From positions 1 through 64,000 of the forward strand of contig NZ_JAFLRH010000002.1 of assembly GCF_017310645.1 (NCBI RefSeq): a stretch of 64,000 nt of DNA. Direction: 5' to 3'. Of this stretch, positions 51,487-60,556 are shown one piece after another. The DNA comes from Paradesulfitobacterium ferrireducens (GTDB lineage Bacteria > Bacillota > Desulfitobacteriia > Desulfitobacteriales > Desulfitobacteriaceae). The notes under the pieces were generated by a model. That model was not told the origin of the DNA. It made no database searches and saw nothing but the letters and a program-made list of their open reading frames with translations. Position 1 is the first letter of the stretch, and each line of letters opens with the position of its first letter. A program made the position numbers and the translations under genes.

Positions 51487-51732
51487 ATGTTAATTTTAAT
51501 TAAGATGCATAATTCGGTTTCTTGGTACCATAATCCGAAGGACTTTTCCCTTGTGGTCAATGTTGGAAAGACTGTTTTTGAGATTATGGAATTAATTGGA
51601 GTCGAGGCAAATAGCAAAACTAAAGTCAAACTTAATGGCAATGTTGTAAGCTTAGGCAATTTAGTATCCGATGGAGATGAAATGGAGATATTCCTCGTTG
51701 ACGAAACCCTTGTAGGAAGCGGGAGTGACTAA
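51487..51732 (+). CDS. ThiS/MoaD-like beta-grasp protein without C-terminal Gly-Gly
   Basis: The product is 81 residues. The fold pattern ('TVFEIMELIGVEANSKTKVK', 'VVSLGNLVSDGDEMEIF') matches small ubiquitin-like sulfur carriers, but it ends 'GSGSD' rather than GG. It may be processed, non-carrier, or a structural subunit of the oxidoreductase. It lies 36 bases after the AOR gene and 5 before a second, intact carrier. Confidence 0.7.
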   Translation: MLILIKMHNSVSWYHNPKDFSLVVNVGKTVFEIMELIGVEANSKTKVKLNGNVVSLGNLVSDGDEMEIFLVDETLVGSGSD

Positions 51733-51737
51733 ACTTC

Positions 51738-51980
51738 ATGGCGACTATCCTAGTTGAAGTACAACTGTACGCAGAGCTGCGGAAAAAGCTTCCGGGCTGG
51801 AATAAAGTTGCACAAATCCCCTTAAAGGAAGGGACTACCGTCAGGGAATTCCTGGGGAGTATCGGAGTCCATAACCTCAACGAGTATATGTTTGTGCTTA
51901 ATGGCAAAGGGGCTGACGCAGATACGTCCTTTCAGCATGGAGACCGGATCGCGGTCTTCCCGGCAATGGAGGGTGGTTAA
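51738..51980 (+). CDS. MoaD-family sulfur carrier with C-terminal Gly-Gly
   Basis: The product is 80 residues: a beta-grasp carrier beginning 'ATILVEVQLYAELRKKLPGW' and ending 'RIAVFPAMEGG', fit for thiocarboxylation. Next to an AOR gene it probably supplies dithiolene sulfur for the tungsten pyranopterin cofactor. It lies 5 bases after the GG-less paralogue. Confidence 0.88.
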   Translation: MATILVEVQLYAELRKKLPGWNKVAQIPLKEGTTVREFLGSIGVHNLNEYMFVLNGKGADADTSFQHGDRIAVFPAMEGG

Positions 51981-52057
51981 ATTAGAGAAATTTTCAAAAT
52001 CTTATTTTTTGGGCGATTCTTTCAAAGATTAAATCAACATGCTAAGGAGGCCGGCCC

Positions 52058-52081
52058 ATGTTAAAAGGCAACTCCAGTTAA
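52058..52081 (+). CDS. Possible 7-codon leader ORF before the TPP enzyme gene
   Basis: A full AAGGAGG (52044-52050) stands 7 bases before ATG 52058, which opens only seven codons (MLKGNSS) before TAA. It may be a translated leader that tunes the downstream gene at 52125, or a remnant of a deleted gene. Support is the ribosome site alone. Confidence 0.3.
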   Translation: MLKGNSS

Positions 52082-52124
52082 ACCAGCACAGCGGGAAAAT
52101 TGTAAGTAAATGGAGGCGTGAATA

Positions 52125-53837
52125 GTGCATGTAGGCGATTTATTGGCAAATTTGCTGCAGCAAATGGGGGTAGACACAGTATTCGGGGTTCCGGGTGCCC
52201 AAACCCTTCCATTTTATGATGGCATAGATAACAGTCAAGGTAAAATCAAGCATATCACTTTGAGAGCAGAAAGAAGCGCAGCTTACGCTGCTGTTGCTTA
52301 TGCAAGAGTAATGAACAAGGTCGGAGTTTGTGATGCAACGGTAGGGCCGGGAGCTGCCGAGTTTACATCCGGGTTAGGAGAAGCGTTTAACTCCTCTACT
52401 CCGATATTCGCGTTGTTCAGCGATTTGCCGCTTGGCTGGGAGCATTTAAGAGATCATGGAAATGCTTCACAAGGACTGTACCAACTTGATATGGTAAAGC
52501 CCTTTACCAAATGGACTGGTAGTGTCACCACTAAAAAAGCTTTGCCGGATATGATCAGAAACGCATTTGTCAAAGCGGTTTCGGGCAGGCCGGGGCCAAC
52601 CGCCTTATCCATACCTGAAGACGTGTTTCTGGAAGAATGGGCGGGAGAAGTTCCGGAGATGCCTGTTGACCTTTCAAAATTCCCGCGTTACCGGACTGTC
52701 GCTTCCAGGGAACAAATTGAAAAGGCTGTCACCTTGTTAGCGGAGGCAAAACGGCCTGTTTTAGTGGTAGGCGGCGGAGCCATGCTGTCCCAGGCTGAAG
52801 CGGAAGTTACAGCCCTTGCGGAACACCTGACAATGCCTGTGCTGCAAACATTTACCGGCAGAGGGGTAATTCCGGATGAGCACCCTTTAGGCATTGGGAT
52901 GATGGGCGGTCTTGGGACATTATCTGCGAAAAAGCTGGTAGAGGAAGCGGATGTTATCTTTTTCGCAGGCTTTAAATCCAGCCAAAATTCCACGTTCAAC
53001 TGGAAACTGCCTTACGCAGGTCAACATGTCATTCATTTGGATATTGACGAGGCGGAGATCGGCCGAGCGTTTAATGCAGACGTAGGGCTCGTGGGGGATG
53101 TTAAGAGCACCCTGGCGGAGCTATTGAGGCTTGCCCGGGAAAAGTTTGAGCGTCCTAAGTCTCAGGAACGCGAGCACTGGATTCAAAACGCTAAACGGGA
53201 GTGGGTAAGTTTTATCCAAGCCGAGCTGGCTGAGAAGAAGGCAGAACTTAAACCCCAACAAGTTATTGAGGTGTTAAACCAGGCATCCAGTCAAGAAGAT
53301 ATTTTAGTGTGCGATGCGAGCTTTTCCAGCGGCTGGGGAGCAGTTTACTATAACCTGAAGTCATCCGGCAGGCGAATTCTCGCGCCCCGGGGCCTTGCCG
53401 GCCTAGGATTTGGTTTGCCGGCTGCCATTGGAGCCGCGGCTGCGGCCAAAAACGGACAAGTGTACTTGCTGGCGGGCGATGGCGGCTTCGGATACAGTCT
53501 GGGAGAACTCGCCACCTTAAAGCAATATGGATTGAAAGTGATTATGTTTGTTCTGGACAACAGAAGCTGGGGCTGGATTGAGTGGCTAAACAAATTGAAT
53601 TATCAGAAAGAGTATTTTGGCCTTCCGGCAATCGAATTTGCCAAAATAGCGGAAGGATTTGGTTTGAAAGGATACCACGTGAGAAATAAAGCAGAACTTA
53701 CGGACGCTTTGGCAAATGCCAACAAAGACGACGAGTCATCGATAATCCATGTTGATATTGCGCTCTGGGAGACGCCGGTACTAAGTTTCCGCGAGGCGGC
53801 AAATCCGGACCCAAGCCGTTCTTACAAATATCTGTAA
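52125..53837 (+). CDS. Thiamine-pyrophosphate enzyme, acetolactate synthase-like/2-keto acid decarboxylase or lyase
   Basis: The product is 570 residues with the three-domain ThDP arrangement: N-terminal PYR domain with the catalytic Glu in 'TLRAERSAAYAAVAYAR', central domain with 'VLVVGGGAMLSQAEAE', and C-terminal PP domain with the ThDP motif beginning 'AGDGGFGYSLGELATL' and ending in 'DNRSWG'. It could be a carboligase, a decarboxylase or an aldehyde lyase; an aldehyde product would feed the AOR encoded upstream. GTG 52125 lies 8 bases after GGAGG. Conserved residues for FAD binding are not evident, which argues against a true AHAS. Confidence 0.85.
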   Translation: MHVGDLLANLLQQMGVDTVFGVPGAQTLPFYDGIDNSQGKIKHITLRAERSAAYAAVAYARVMNKVGVCDATVGPGAAEFTSGLGEAFNSSTPIFALFSDLPLGWEHLRDHGNASQGLYQLDMVKPFTKWTGSVTTKKALPDMIRNAFVKAVSGRPGPTALSIPEDVFLEEWAGEVPEMPVDLSKFPRYRTVASREQIEKAVTLLAEAKRPVLVVGGGAMLSQAEAEVTALAEHLTMPVLQTFTGRGVIPDEHPLGIGMMGGLGTLSAKKLVEEADVIFFAGFKSSQNSTFNWKLPYAGQHVIHLDIDEAEIGRAFNADVGLVGDVKSTLAELLRLAREKFERPKSQEREHWIQNAKREWVSFIQAELAEKKAELKPQQVIEVLNQASSQEDILVCDASFSSGWGAVYYNLKSSGRRILAPRGLAGLGFGLPAAIGAAAAAKNGQVYLLAGDGGFGYSLGELATLKQYGLKVIMFVLDNRSWGWIEWLNKLNYQKEYFGLPAIEFAKIAEGFGLKGYHVRNKAELTDALANANKDDESSIIHVDIALWETPVLSFREAANPDPSRSYKYL

Positions 53838-53863
53838 CTATACAAAGAAGGAGTGTTGGAAAA

Positions 53864-55018
53864 ATGGCTTTCCCTTTCGCATCATTCAAAAACCCAACCG
53901 AGGTAATTTACGGGTTCAATGCGGTTGATCAATTAACTTCAATTATTACCCAACAGGGATTCCAACGGATCATGATCATAACGGATCCCGGGATACTAAA
54001 AGCAGGACTTTTGGAGGACGTAAAAAAACGGATACCGGAAGGCTTGGAGGTTGCTGTATATGATCAGGTTGAAGCTAATCCCTCAATCGGAACCTGCGAA
54101 AAGGCTTTATCAGTACTTACGGGAATCAAGGCTGAAGTCATCGTTGCTGTCGGCGGCGGGAGTGCAATTGATGTAGCAAAAGCAGTTGGAGTGTTGGCAA
54201 CAAACGGCGGTAACATCGCGGAATATGAGGGGGCTGACAAGTTTGCCCAGCCGATACTTCCCTTGATTGCTATTCCTACGACTGCAGGTACGGCCAGTGA
54301 AGTGACTGTTTTCACCGTGATTACTGACACAGACAGAGAATATAAGCTTACGGTTGCAGGTTATAAGCTGGCACCTCGCTGGGCGTTGGTAGATCCGTTA
54401 ATGACAACCACGATGCCGAAGCAGGTCACCGCATCAACCGGACTGGATGCTTTAGTTCATGCGATTGAATCCTACACCTCTCAAATGGCTTCTCCTCTTT
54501 CCAAAGCATTGGCCCGAGAGGCAATTCGCATGATTAGCGCCAATCTGCGCCAAGCCGTGTACAACGGGGAAAATTTAGTGGCACGGGACAACATGCTCAT
54601 GGGAAGTCTTCTGGCAGGCTTGGCATTTAGCAATACAAGATTAGGGAATTGTCACGCGATGAGTCATCCGGTCAGCGCTATGTTCGGAGTGCCCCATGGA
54701 GTTGCGAATTCTATTTTAATGCCTCACATCATGGAATTTAATGCTTTGTCAGTTCCGGAATTATTTGCAGATATCGCCGCAGACATGGGGGAAGTCCTTG
54801 AGAATTTAACCCTGATTGAGAAGGCTTGGAAAGCCGTAGAATCTTTCAAAAAACTTTCGCTTGATGTCGGTATTCCGCAGCGCCTCTCAGATTTCAAGGT
54901 TGCGAGCAGCAGAATAGAAGAGATGGCGCGAGATGCGATGAAGAGCGGAAACATCGCCGTGAACCCGCGAAAAACCCAAATTGAAGACATCATTCAATTA
55001 TATGAACGAGCTATGTAG
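53864..55018 (+). CDS. Iron-containing alcohol dehydrogenase (group III)
   Basis: The product is 384 residues with NAD motif 'GGGSAIDVAKAVG' and iron ligands in 'TGLDALVHAIESYTS', 'NCHAMSHPVSAMFGVPHG'. It is the second Fe-ADH of the locus, 26 bases after the TPP gene behind AAGGAG. It would interconvert an alcohol and the aldehyde or ketone used by the neighbouring enzymes. Confidence 0.93.
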   Translation: MAFPFASFKNPTEVIYGFNAVDQLTSIITQQGFQRIMIITDPGILKAGLLEDVKKRIPEGLEVAVYDQVEANPSIGTCEKALSVLTGIKAEVIVAVGGGSAIDVAKAVGVLATNGGNIAEYEGADKFAQPILPLIAIPTTAGTASEVTVFTVITDTDREYKLTVAGYKLAPRWALVDPLMTTTMPKQVTASTGLDALVHAIESYTSQMASPLSKALAREAIRMISANLRQAVYNGENLVARDNMLMGSLLAGLAFSNTRLGNCHAMSHPVSAMFGVPHGVANSILMPHIMEFNALSVPELFADIAADMGEVLENLTLIEKAWKAVESFKKLSLDVGIPQRLSDFKVASSRIEEMARDAMKSGNIAVNPRKTQIEDIIQLYERAM

Positions 55019-55032
55019 GGGAGATAGAGTAC

Positions 55033-55791
55033 ATGAAATTGTTCGATTTAACAGGTAAGACAGCACTTGTTACCGGAGGTGGCCGGGGTTTGGGCCGCGG
55101 TGTCGCGCTGGCGCTTGCGGAAGCAGGTGCGGATGTGGCAGTAACCAGCCGCACCGCAGATGAACTTAAAACGGTTTGCCAAGAAATCGAAGGCTTCTCC
55201 AGAAAAAGTTTTTATCAAGACCTTGATGTTCGCGATGTTGATACCATGAAGATGTTTGTAGAAAGAATCGTAGAAGAACAGGGACACATTGATATTCTTG
55301 TGAATGCTGCAGGCGTAAATGTTCGCCGCCCGTTTCTGGAGATTAAAGCGGAAGACTGGGACTTCGTCATGGACATTAACTTAAGGAGTGTTCTCCTAAC
55401 CAGTCAACTAGTGATTCCCCATATGGTTACAAACGGGAAAGGCAAAATCATCAACTTTGCTTCTCTGACAAGTGAAATAGGCTTGAAAGACATGGCTATT
55501 TATGGAGCAAGCAAAGGAGGGGTATCCCAAATTACGAAAGCGATGGCTGTTGAATTTGCAGAGGCCGGTATTCAAGTCAATGCAATCGGGCCCGGCTACT
55601 ATAGCACAAAAATGACCAAGCCCGTATTTGAAGATGAAGCCAGAAGACAGTGGCTCATCTCAAGAATACCAATGCGCAGAACGGGTGAGGAAAGTGATTT
55701 GGCCGGGGTTTCAATTTTCTTAGCCTCAAGTGCTTCGGACTATATAACAGGTCAAACAATCTATGTCGATGGTGGTTGGCTGGCTTCCTAA
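55033..55791 (+). CDS. Short-chain dehydrogenase/reductase
   Basis: The product is 252 residues. The NAD(P) motif 'TGGGRGLGRGVALALAEAGA', 'NAAG' and the catalytic Tyr-x3-Lys 'YGASKGG' are present, ending 'ITGQTIYVDGGWLAS'. It resembles gluconate 5-dehydrogenase/FabG-like enzymes that oxidise secondary alcohols. It lies directly after the Fe-ADH behind GGGGAGA and before the importer genes. Confidence 0.92.
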   Translation: MKLFDLTGKTALVTGGGRGLGRGVALALAEAGADVAVTSRTADELKTVCQEIEGFSRKSFYQDLDVRDVDTMKMFVERIVEEQGHIDILVNAAGVNVRRPFLEIKAEDWDFVMDINLRSVLLTSQLVIPHMVTNGKGKIINFASLTSEIGLKDMAIYGASKGGVSQITKAMAVEFAEAGIQVNAIGPGYYSTKMTKPVFEDEARRQWLISRIPMRRTGEESDLAGVSIFLASSASDYITGQTIYVDGGWLAS

Positions 55792-55826
55792 GTCAGTTAC
55801 CCATAAATTCAAGAGGAGGAATTTTA

Positions 55827-57107
55827 ATGAGAAAAGTCAAAAGTGTGTTAGCCCTCGTCTTAGTCATCATGTTGGTATTTCTAAGCGGGTGTGGCAGCGG
55901 AGGATCCCAGTCGGCAAGCGGCGGATCTCAGTCGGCAAGCGGTGGTGGAGAAACGTTAAAGATCGGCGCAATCTATCCCTTTACCGGTGGGGCAGCTCTT
56001 TTGGGGGATGAAAGCTTCCGCGGTGCTGAGCTAGCGGTGAAATTACGCAATCAAAAAGGCGGGGTAGCCGGCGGTAAAAAGATTGAATTGAGCAAAGCCG
56101 ATTCACCTGATGCCAATGCCGCTCAATCCCAGGCCAATCGTTTGATTTCACAGGAAAATATCCAATTAATTATTGGCTCTTATTCGAGTGCTCTTTCGAT
56201 GGCTGCAAGTGAAGTGGCTGAAAGAAACGGAGTTGTGTACTGGGAACTCGGGGCTATATCTGATCCTATCACCGACCGGGGATACAAGTATGTATTCAGA
56301 ACGAATCCAACCTCTTCACAATTTGCCCAATCTGAAATCGGTTTTATTAAAGAAGTAGTACCGGCGAAGTTAGGCAAGAATCTTACTGATTTAAAAATCG
56401 CGCTGGTTCATGAAGATTCTCTCTATGGCACGACAGTCGCCGGATTTATTGAAAAATATGCGAAAGAAGAAAAGTTGAATGTGGTCACGAATCAGGCTTA
56501 TAACATGAATTCAGTTGACCTCTCTTCAGTCATTTTGAATTTGAAGAAAGCTCAGCCGGATGTCGTAATTGCGGTTTCCTATCTTAATGATGCAATTCTC
56601 TTGACCCGGCAGTCCAAGGAGTTAGGTTTTGATGTTCCGGTATTTATCGGATCCGGTGGAGGCCACACGATGACAGACTTCCAGAAGGCCCTGGGCGCGG
56701 ACGCAAATGGCATACTTAACGCTGACTTCCCCCAATATGAAATTAATAAATCTTTTACCCCCGGGCTGGACGAGTTTGTCAAGCTATATCAGGATACGTA
56801 TGGAACGGCACCCCGTTCGGGCCACTCAGTGACTAACTTTATGGGCATGAATGTCCTGTTAAATATCATTGATCAGGTTGGAAGCTTAGATCCGGACAAA
56901 ATTCAGGCGGCAGCCAGGAGTTATAAATTAGAACCCGGAAAATCTGAAACCGGGTGGGGCGTGGAATTTAACGACAAAGGACAGAACAAATTAGGTAAGG
57001 CCTATGTCACGCAATGGACCGACGGGAAATTAGTCACAGTATGGCCGAAAGAAGCGGCAGTGCAAGAGCCCAAACTTCCGTTGCTAAAATGGAGCGAAAG
57101 AAAATAG
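55827..57107 (+). CDS. Liv-type ABC transporter substrate-binding lipoprotein
   Basis: The product is 426 residues. The signal peptide ends in 'FLSGC' (lipid-anchored Cys about 20), a Ser/Gly-rich linker with a duplicated 7-residue unit follows, and then a Peripla_BP_6 fold ('TLKIGAIYPFTGGAALLG'). It captures the compound for the LivHMGF homologues downstream. Start 55827 lies behind AGAGGAGGA; longer frames overlap the SDR gene. The ligand is unknown; such proteins bind amino acids, aromatic acids, amides or urea. Confidence 0.93.
   Translation: MRKVKSVLALVLVIMLVFLSGCGSGGSQSASGGSQSASGGGETLKIGAIYPFTGGAALLGDESFRGAELAVKLRNQKGGVAGGKKIELSKADSPDANAAQSQANRLISQENIQLIIGSYSSALSMAASEVAERNGVVYWELGAISDPITDRGYKYVFRTNPTSSQFAQSEIGFIKEVVPAKLGKNLTDLKIALVHEDSLYGTTVAGFIEKYAKEEKLNVVTNQAYNMNSVDLSSVILNLKKAQPDVVIAVSYLNDAILLTRQSKELGFDVPVFIGSGGGHTMTDFQKALGADANGILNADFPQYEINKSFTPGLDEFVKLYQDTYGTAPRSGHSVTNFMGMNVLLNIIDQVGSLDPDKIQAAARSYKLEPGKSETGWGVEFNDKGQNKLGKAYVTQWTDGKLVTVWPKEAAVQEPKLPLLKWSERK
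55902..55943 (+). repeat. Two tandem 21-bp repeats in the lipoprotein linker
   Basis: Units at 55902-55922 and 55923-55943 differ at two positions and encode GSQSASG twice, a flexible spacer after the lipid-anchored cysteine. Confidence 0.85.
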
Positions 57108-57120
57108 TGTCTTCAATTAG

Positions 57121-57147
57121 GACAGGGGAGTATATCTCTCCCCTGTC
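57121..57147. terminator. 10-bp hairpin after the substrate-binding protein gene
   Basis: GACAGGGGAG-TATATCT-CTCCCCTGTC has a perfect stem and only a short T/C tail. Inside an ABC operon this position often causes partial termination or 3'-end protection, giving more binding protein than permease. Confidence 0.7.
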
Positions 57148-57251
57148 TCTAACAAATATCTAGGCAGAGGGAAATTTATTATAAGCTGTTAGTTTTGCAT
57201 TAAGATTCAAAGTCTCCATCACAACAAGTAAATCATAAAGGGAGGTATACG

Positions 57252-58139
57252 ATGGGCGAGATTATCCAGGTCTTAATTTCCGGCATTCTAGTCGGAGGCA
57301 TTTATGCCCTAATCAGCATGGGACTGAATCTAATTTTAGGAGTAGTCAGAATTATTAACTTTGCCCATGGGGAGTTTTTGATGCTGGCTATGTATCTTAG
57401 TTTTTTCTTATATAGTGTTTGGGGTCTTGACCCTTATGTCTCCGCCCTCCTTGTCGTGCTGATTTTATTCGTTTTCGGATTGTTTATCCAAAGAATTATT
57501 ATCCAACCTATTTTAAATACTTCAGCAACGGTGAAGATTTTTGTTACGCTGGGACTGTCCATTGCTTTGCAAAACTTTGCGCTAATGCTTTGGCGCGCAG
57601 ATTTTCGCAGTGTGCATACAGCATATCAGACCGCTGTGATTAATGTGGGAACAGTGGCAGTTAGCATACCTAGGTTAATTGCGTTTATCGTGGCTATTAT
57701 CGTGGCACTCGGAATGTATCTGTTTTTGAATAAAACATTGGTTGGGAAAGCCATTCGGGCTGTAGCAATGGAAAAAAGAGCAGCAGCTTTAATGGGCATA
57801 AACGTAAAGAGAATTTATCTGCTGGCCTTTGCAATTGGTTCGGCAATTGTAGGCTTAGCCGGTGCGTTATTAATACCGATTTACTACGTTTTCCCAACAG
57901 TCGGAACACTCTTTGTCTTGATATCTTTCGTAGTCGTTGTCCTGGGTGGAATGGGCAGCATGTTGGGAGCCTTTCTTGGAGGAATAATCATTGGTCTGGT
58001 GGAAGCGATAGCAGGTGTGGTAATTGCTCCGGGACTTAAAGAGGCAGTGTATTTTATCATCTTTATCTTAGTCCTTCTGTTTCGGCCCTCAGGGTTATTT
58101 AGCTTAGGGAAAGGTTCAGAGGAGGTAGGGTTGAAATGA
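57252..58139 (+). CDS. livH: Liv-type ABC transporter permease (LivH-like)
   Basis: The product is 295 residues with about eight helices and family motifs 'LVGGIYALISMGLNLILGV' and 'INFAHGEFLML', plus the coupling loop 'GINVKRIYLLAFAIGSA'. It pairs with the next gene to form the channel. It overlaps that gene by four bases (ATGA). Confidence 0.94.
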   Translation: MGEIIQVLISGILVGGIYALISMGLNLILGVVRIINFAHGEFLMLAMYLSFFLYSVWGLDPYVSALLVVLILFVFGLFIQRIIIQPILNTSATVKIFVTLGLSIALQNFALMLWRADFRSVHTAYQTAVINVGTVAVSIPRLIAFIVAIIVALGMYLFLNKTLVGKAIRAVAMEKRAAALMGINVKRIYLLAFAIGSAIVGLAGALLIPIYYVFPTVGTLFVLISFVVVVLGGMGSMLGAFLGGIIIGLVEAIAGVVIAPGLKEAVYFIIFILVLLFRPSGLFSLGKGSEEVGLK

Positions 58140-59146
58140 GAGGATTATTATCTAAAAAATCAATCTTTCTGTTTATCTTACTGATTGCAGCCTTCGCTCT
58201 GCCCAATTTTCTTAAGAATAAATTTTATATGAATATTGTCATAATGGTTATTTTCTACGCAGCACTCAGTGGTTCATGGAATATTTTGGCAGGATATGCC
58301 GGTCAATTATCTTTGGGGCATTCGATTTTTTTCGGCCTCGGCGCGTATACCTCGACTCTCTTATTAGTAAAAATGGGAGTTTCACCTTGGCTGGGTATTA
58401 TTGCTGCTTTAATCATGAGCATGGCTGTTGGCGCTCTGATCGGTTACCCTGCGTTTCGGTTAAAAGGGCCGTTCTTTACACTCGCAACCCTGGCGTTTTC
58501 CGAGGTAATTCGATATATAGCCTCTTTTTGGAAAGAGCTTACTAACGGTGCCATGGGTATCAACATACCGTTTAAGCCTGGTTTAGCCACGATGATGTTT
58601 CGTACGAAAGAACCTTATTATTTTATAGCTCTGGGGATGCTCCTGTTAATTATCTTAATTACCTTTTTCATCGACCGTTCAAAAATGGGATCCTATTTTA
58701 TTGCTATCCGGGAAAACGAAGATGCGGCTGAAGTTTTGGGCATTCCTATCACTCGGTACAAGATGTATTCGATGCTGATCAGTTCCGGATTAGCTGCCTT
58801 AACCGGCGTATTTTATGCTCAATACATTTTGTTTATCGAACCGGAAGCAGTGTTCAATATTAACTTTTCGAGCCAAATCGCCTTAATGTCTATTATCGGA
58901 GGGATGGGCACTATCTTCGGGCCTATTGTGGGAGCGGTCCTTTTAGTTCCGTTAAACGAAATCATGAGATCGGCGTTTTCCAGCTTAAACGGACTTAACT
59001 TTTTTATCTACGGAATTGTCCTAATAATTGTGGTTTCCTGGATGCCCAACGGAATTCTGCCGACCATTACTAATCAAGTGAAAAAACGGGGCTTAAAAGT
59101 GAGTACGGACAGAAAGGGGGCTGGAAAAATTGATACTGCAAATTAA
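58136..59146 (+). CDS. livM: Liv-type ABC transporter permease (LivM-like)
   Basis: The product is 336 residues with about nine helices, 'NILAGYAGQLSLGHSIFFGL' and 'RENEDAAEVLGIPITRYKM' being the family's channel and coupling motifs. The 3' end overlaps the ATPase gene by 17 bases, so the importer genes are tightly coupled. Confidence 0.94.
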   Translation: MRGLLSKKSIFLFILLIAAFALPNFLKNKFYMNIVIMVIFYAALSGSWNILAGYAGQLSLGHSIFFGLGAYTSTLLLVKMGVSPWLGIIAALIMSMAVGALIGYPAFRLKGPFFTLATLAFSEVIRYIASFWKELTNGAMGINIPFKPGLATMMFRTKEPYYFIALGMLLLIILITFFIDRSKMGSYFIAIRENEDAAEVLGIPITRYKMYSMLISSGLAALTGVFYAQYILFIEPEAVFNINFSSQIALMSIIGGMGTIFGPIVGAVLLVPLNEIMRSAFSSLNGLNFFIYGIVLIIVVSWMPNGILPTITNQVKKRGLKVSTDRKGAGKIDTAN

Positions 59147-59852
59147 CAGTGCCAGAAAAGATTTCGGAGGAGTTACAGCTGTTAATAATGTTAGCTTTGA
59201 TGTGAAACAGCAAGAGATAGTGGGAATTATTGGACCTAACGGAGCAGGGAAGACCACACTCTTTAACCTTATTTCCGGAGCCCTTCCCCTTTCTGCCGGT
59301 AAGATCATATTTAAAGGTGAGGATATTACGAATCAAAAGCCAGATTTGATCTGCAAGAAAGGAGTTGGCAGGACATTTCAGGAGGTTAAACCTTTTGGGA
59401 ACATCAGTGTTTTGGAAAATGTGCAGACCGGAGCTTATAATCGTCTTTCCCGCAGGAAAGAAGCCAGGGAATTCGCGGAACATGTCTTGGAAAAAGTGCG
59501 CTTAATCCATAGAAAGGACGTCACAGCCAAAAGTTTAACGATTGCGGACAAAAAGAGATTGGAAGTAGCCAGAGCCTTGGCGACAAAACCGGAACTTTTA
59601 CTCTTGGATGAAGTGATGGCCGGCCTTAACACAAGTGAAATTCAAGAGATCATTCCGTTAATCAGAAGTTTGGCGGAAGAAGGAATTACCCTCATCGTAA
59701 TCGAGCACATCATGGAAGTAATTATTCAATTGTCCCATCGGGTGATTGTGATTCAGCATGGAGAAAAGATTGCAGAAGGAACCCCAACGGAAGTTATAAA
59801 TAACAAGAGAGTCATTGAAGCTTACCTCGGGGAGGAGATAACCATTGCTTAA
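59130..59852 (+). CDS. livG: Liv-type ABC transporter ATPase (LivG-like)
   Basis: The product is 240 residues. Walker A 'GPNGAGKTT', Walker B 'LLLDEVMAGLN' and the switch His in 'IEHIMEV' are clear. The signature region reads 'SLTIADKKRLEVARAL' in place of the usual LSxGQ, so the ABC signature is degenerate as it often is in LivG. It starts at TTG 59130 behind AAAGGGGG. Confidence 0.93.
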   Translation: MILQINSARKDFGGVTAVNNVSFDVKQQEIVGIIGPNGAGKTTLFNLISGALPLSAGKIIFKGEDITNQKPDLICKKGVGRTFQEVKPFGNISVLENVQTGAYNRLSRRKEAREFAEHVLEKVRLIHRKDVTAKSLTIADKKRLEVARALATKPELLLLDEVMAGLNTSEIQEIIPLIRSLAEEGITLIVIEHIMEVIIQLSHRVIVIQHGEKIAEGTPTEVINNKRVIEAYLGEEITIA

Positions 59853-60549
59853 GTGTGAATCGATGAATTTGTTTTATGGTGAAGTTCAAGCTCTCTGGGA
59901 TGTTAATCTTGAAGTAAAAGAAGGAGAAATTGTCGCACTTTTGGGAGCAAACGCAGCCGGGAAGTCAACTACAATCAATGCCATATCGGGACTTGAAAAA
60001 TTATCATCCGGCAAGATTCTTTTTGAAGGAACTGAAATCCAGAAAAAAGATCCTCATGAAATTGTTGAGATGGGTATCGTTCAGGTTCCGGAGGGACGCA
60101 AGCTATTTTCTTATATGACGATTGAAGAAAATTTAGAGTTAGGGGCCTATTCCAAAAGGGCAAGGGCTAACTTCAAGCAAAATCTCGAGACAGTTTTTGA
60201 ACTTTTCCCAATCTTAAAGGAAAGAAGAAAACAGTTGGCCGGTTCAATGAGTGGGGGGCAGCAACAAATGTGTGCTGTTGCCAGGGGTTTAATGGGAAAT
60301 CCCAAATTTTTAATGATAGATGAACTCTCACTAGGCCTCGCGCCGCTTGTAGTGAAGCAATTGTTTGAAGTGTTAACCCAGATTTCAAAACGGGGAATCA
60401 CCATTTTGCTCGTGGAGCAAAATGTCAAGCAATCCCTGGCCATTGCAAATTCAGCCTTTGTTCTCAAGAACGGCCGGCTTGCTTTATCCGGGAAAGCTTC
60501 AGAAGTGGCGAATGATCCGACTTTGCATCAGGCTTATTTAGGAAAGTAG
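59845..60549 (+). CDS. livF: Liv-type ABC transporter ATPase (LivF-like)
   Basis: The product is 234 residues with Walker A 'GANAAGKST', signature 'MSGGQQQM' and Walker B 'LMIDELSLGLA'. It is the second ATPase of the importer. TTG 59845 overlaps the end of the LivG gene and follows GGGGAGGAG. Confidence 0.94.
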   Translation: MLKCESMNLFYGEVQALWDVNLEVKEGEIVALLGANAAGKSTTINAISGLEKLSSGKILFEGTEIQKKDPHEIVEMGIVQVPEGRKLFSYMTIEENLELGAYSKRARANFKQNLETVFELFPILKERRKQLAGSMSGGQQQMCAVARGLMGNPKFLMIDELSLGLAPLVVKQLFEVLTQISKRGITILLVEQNVKQSLAIANSAFVLKNGRLALSGKASEVANDPTLHQAYLGK

Positions 60550-60556
60550 GTCAAAC

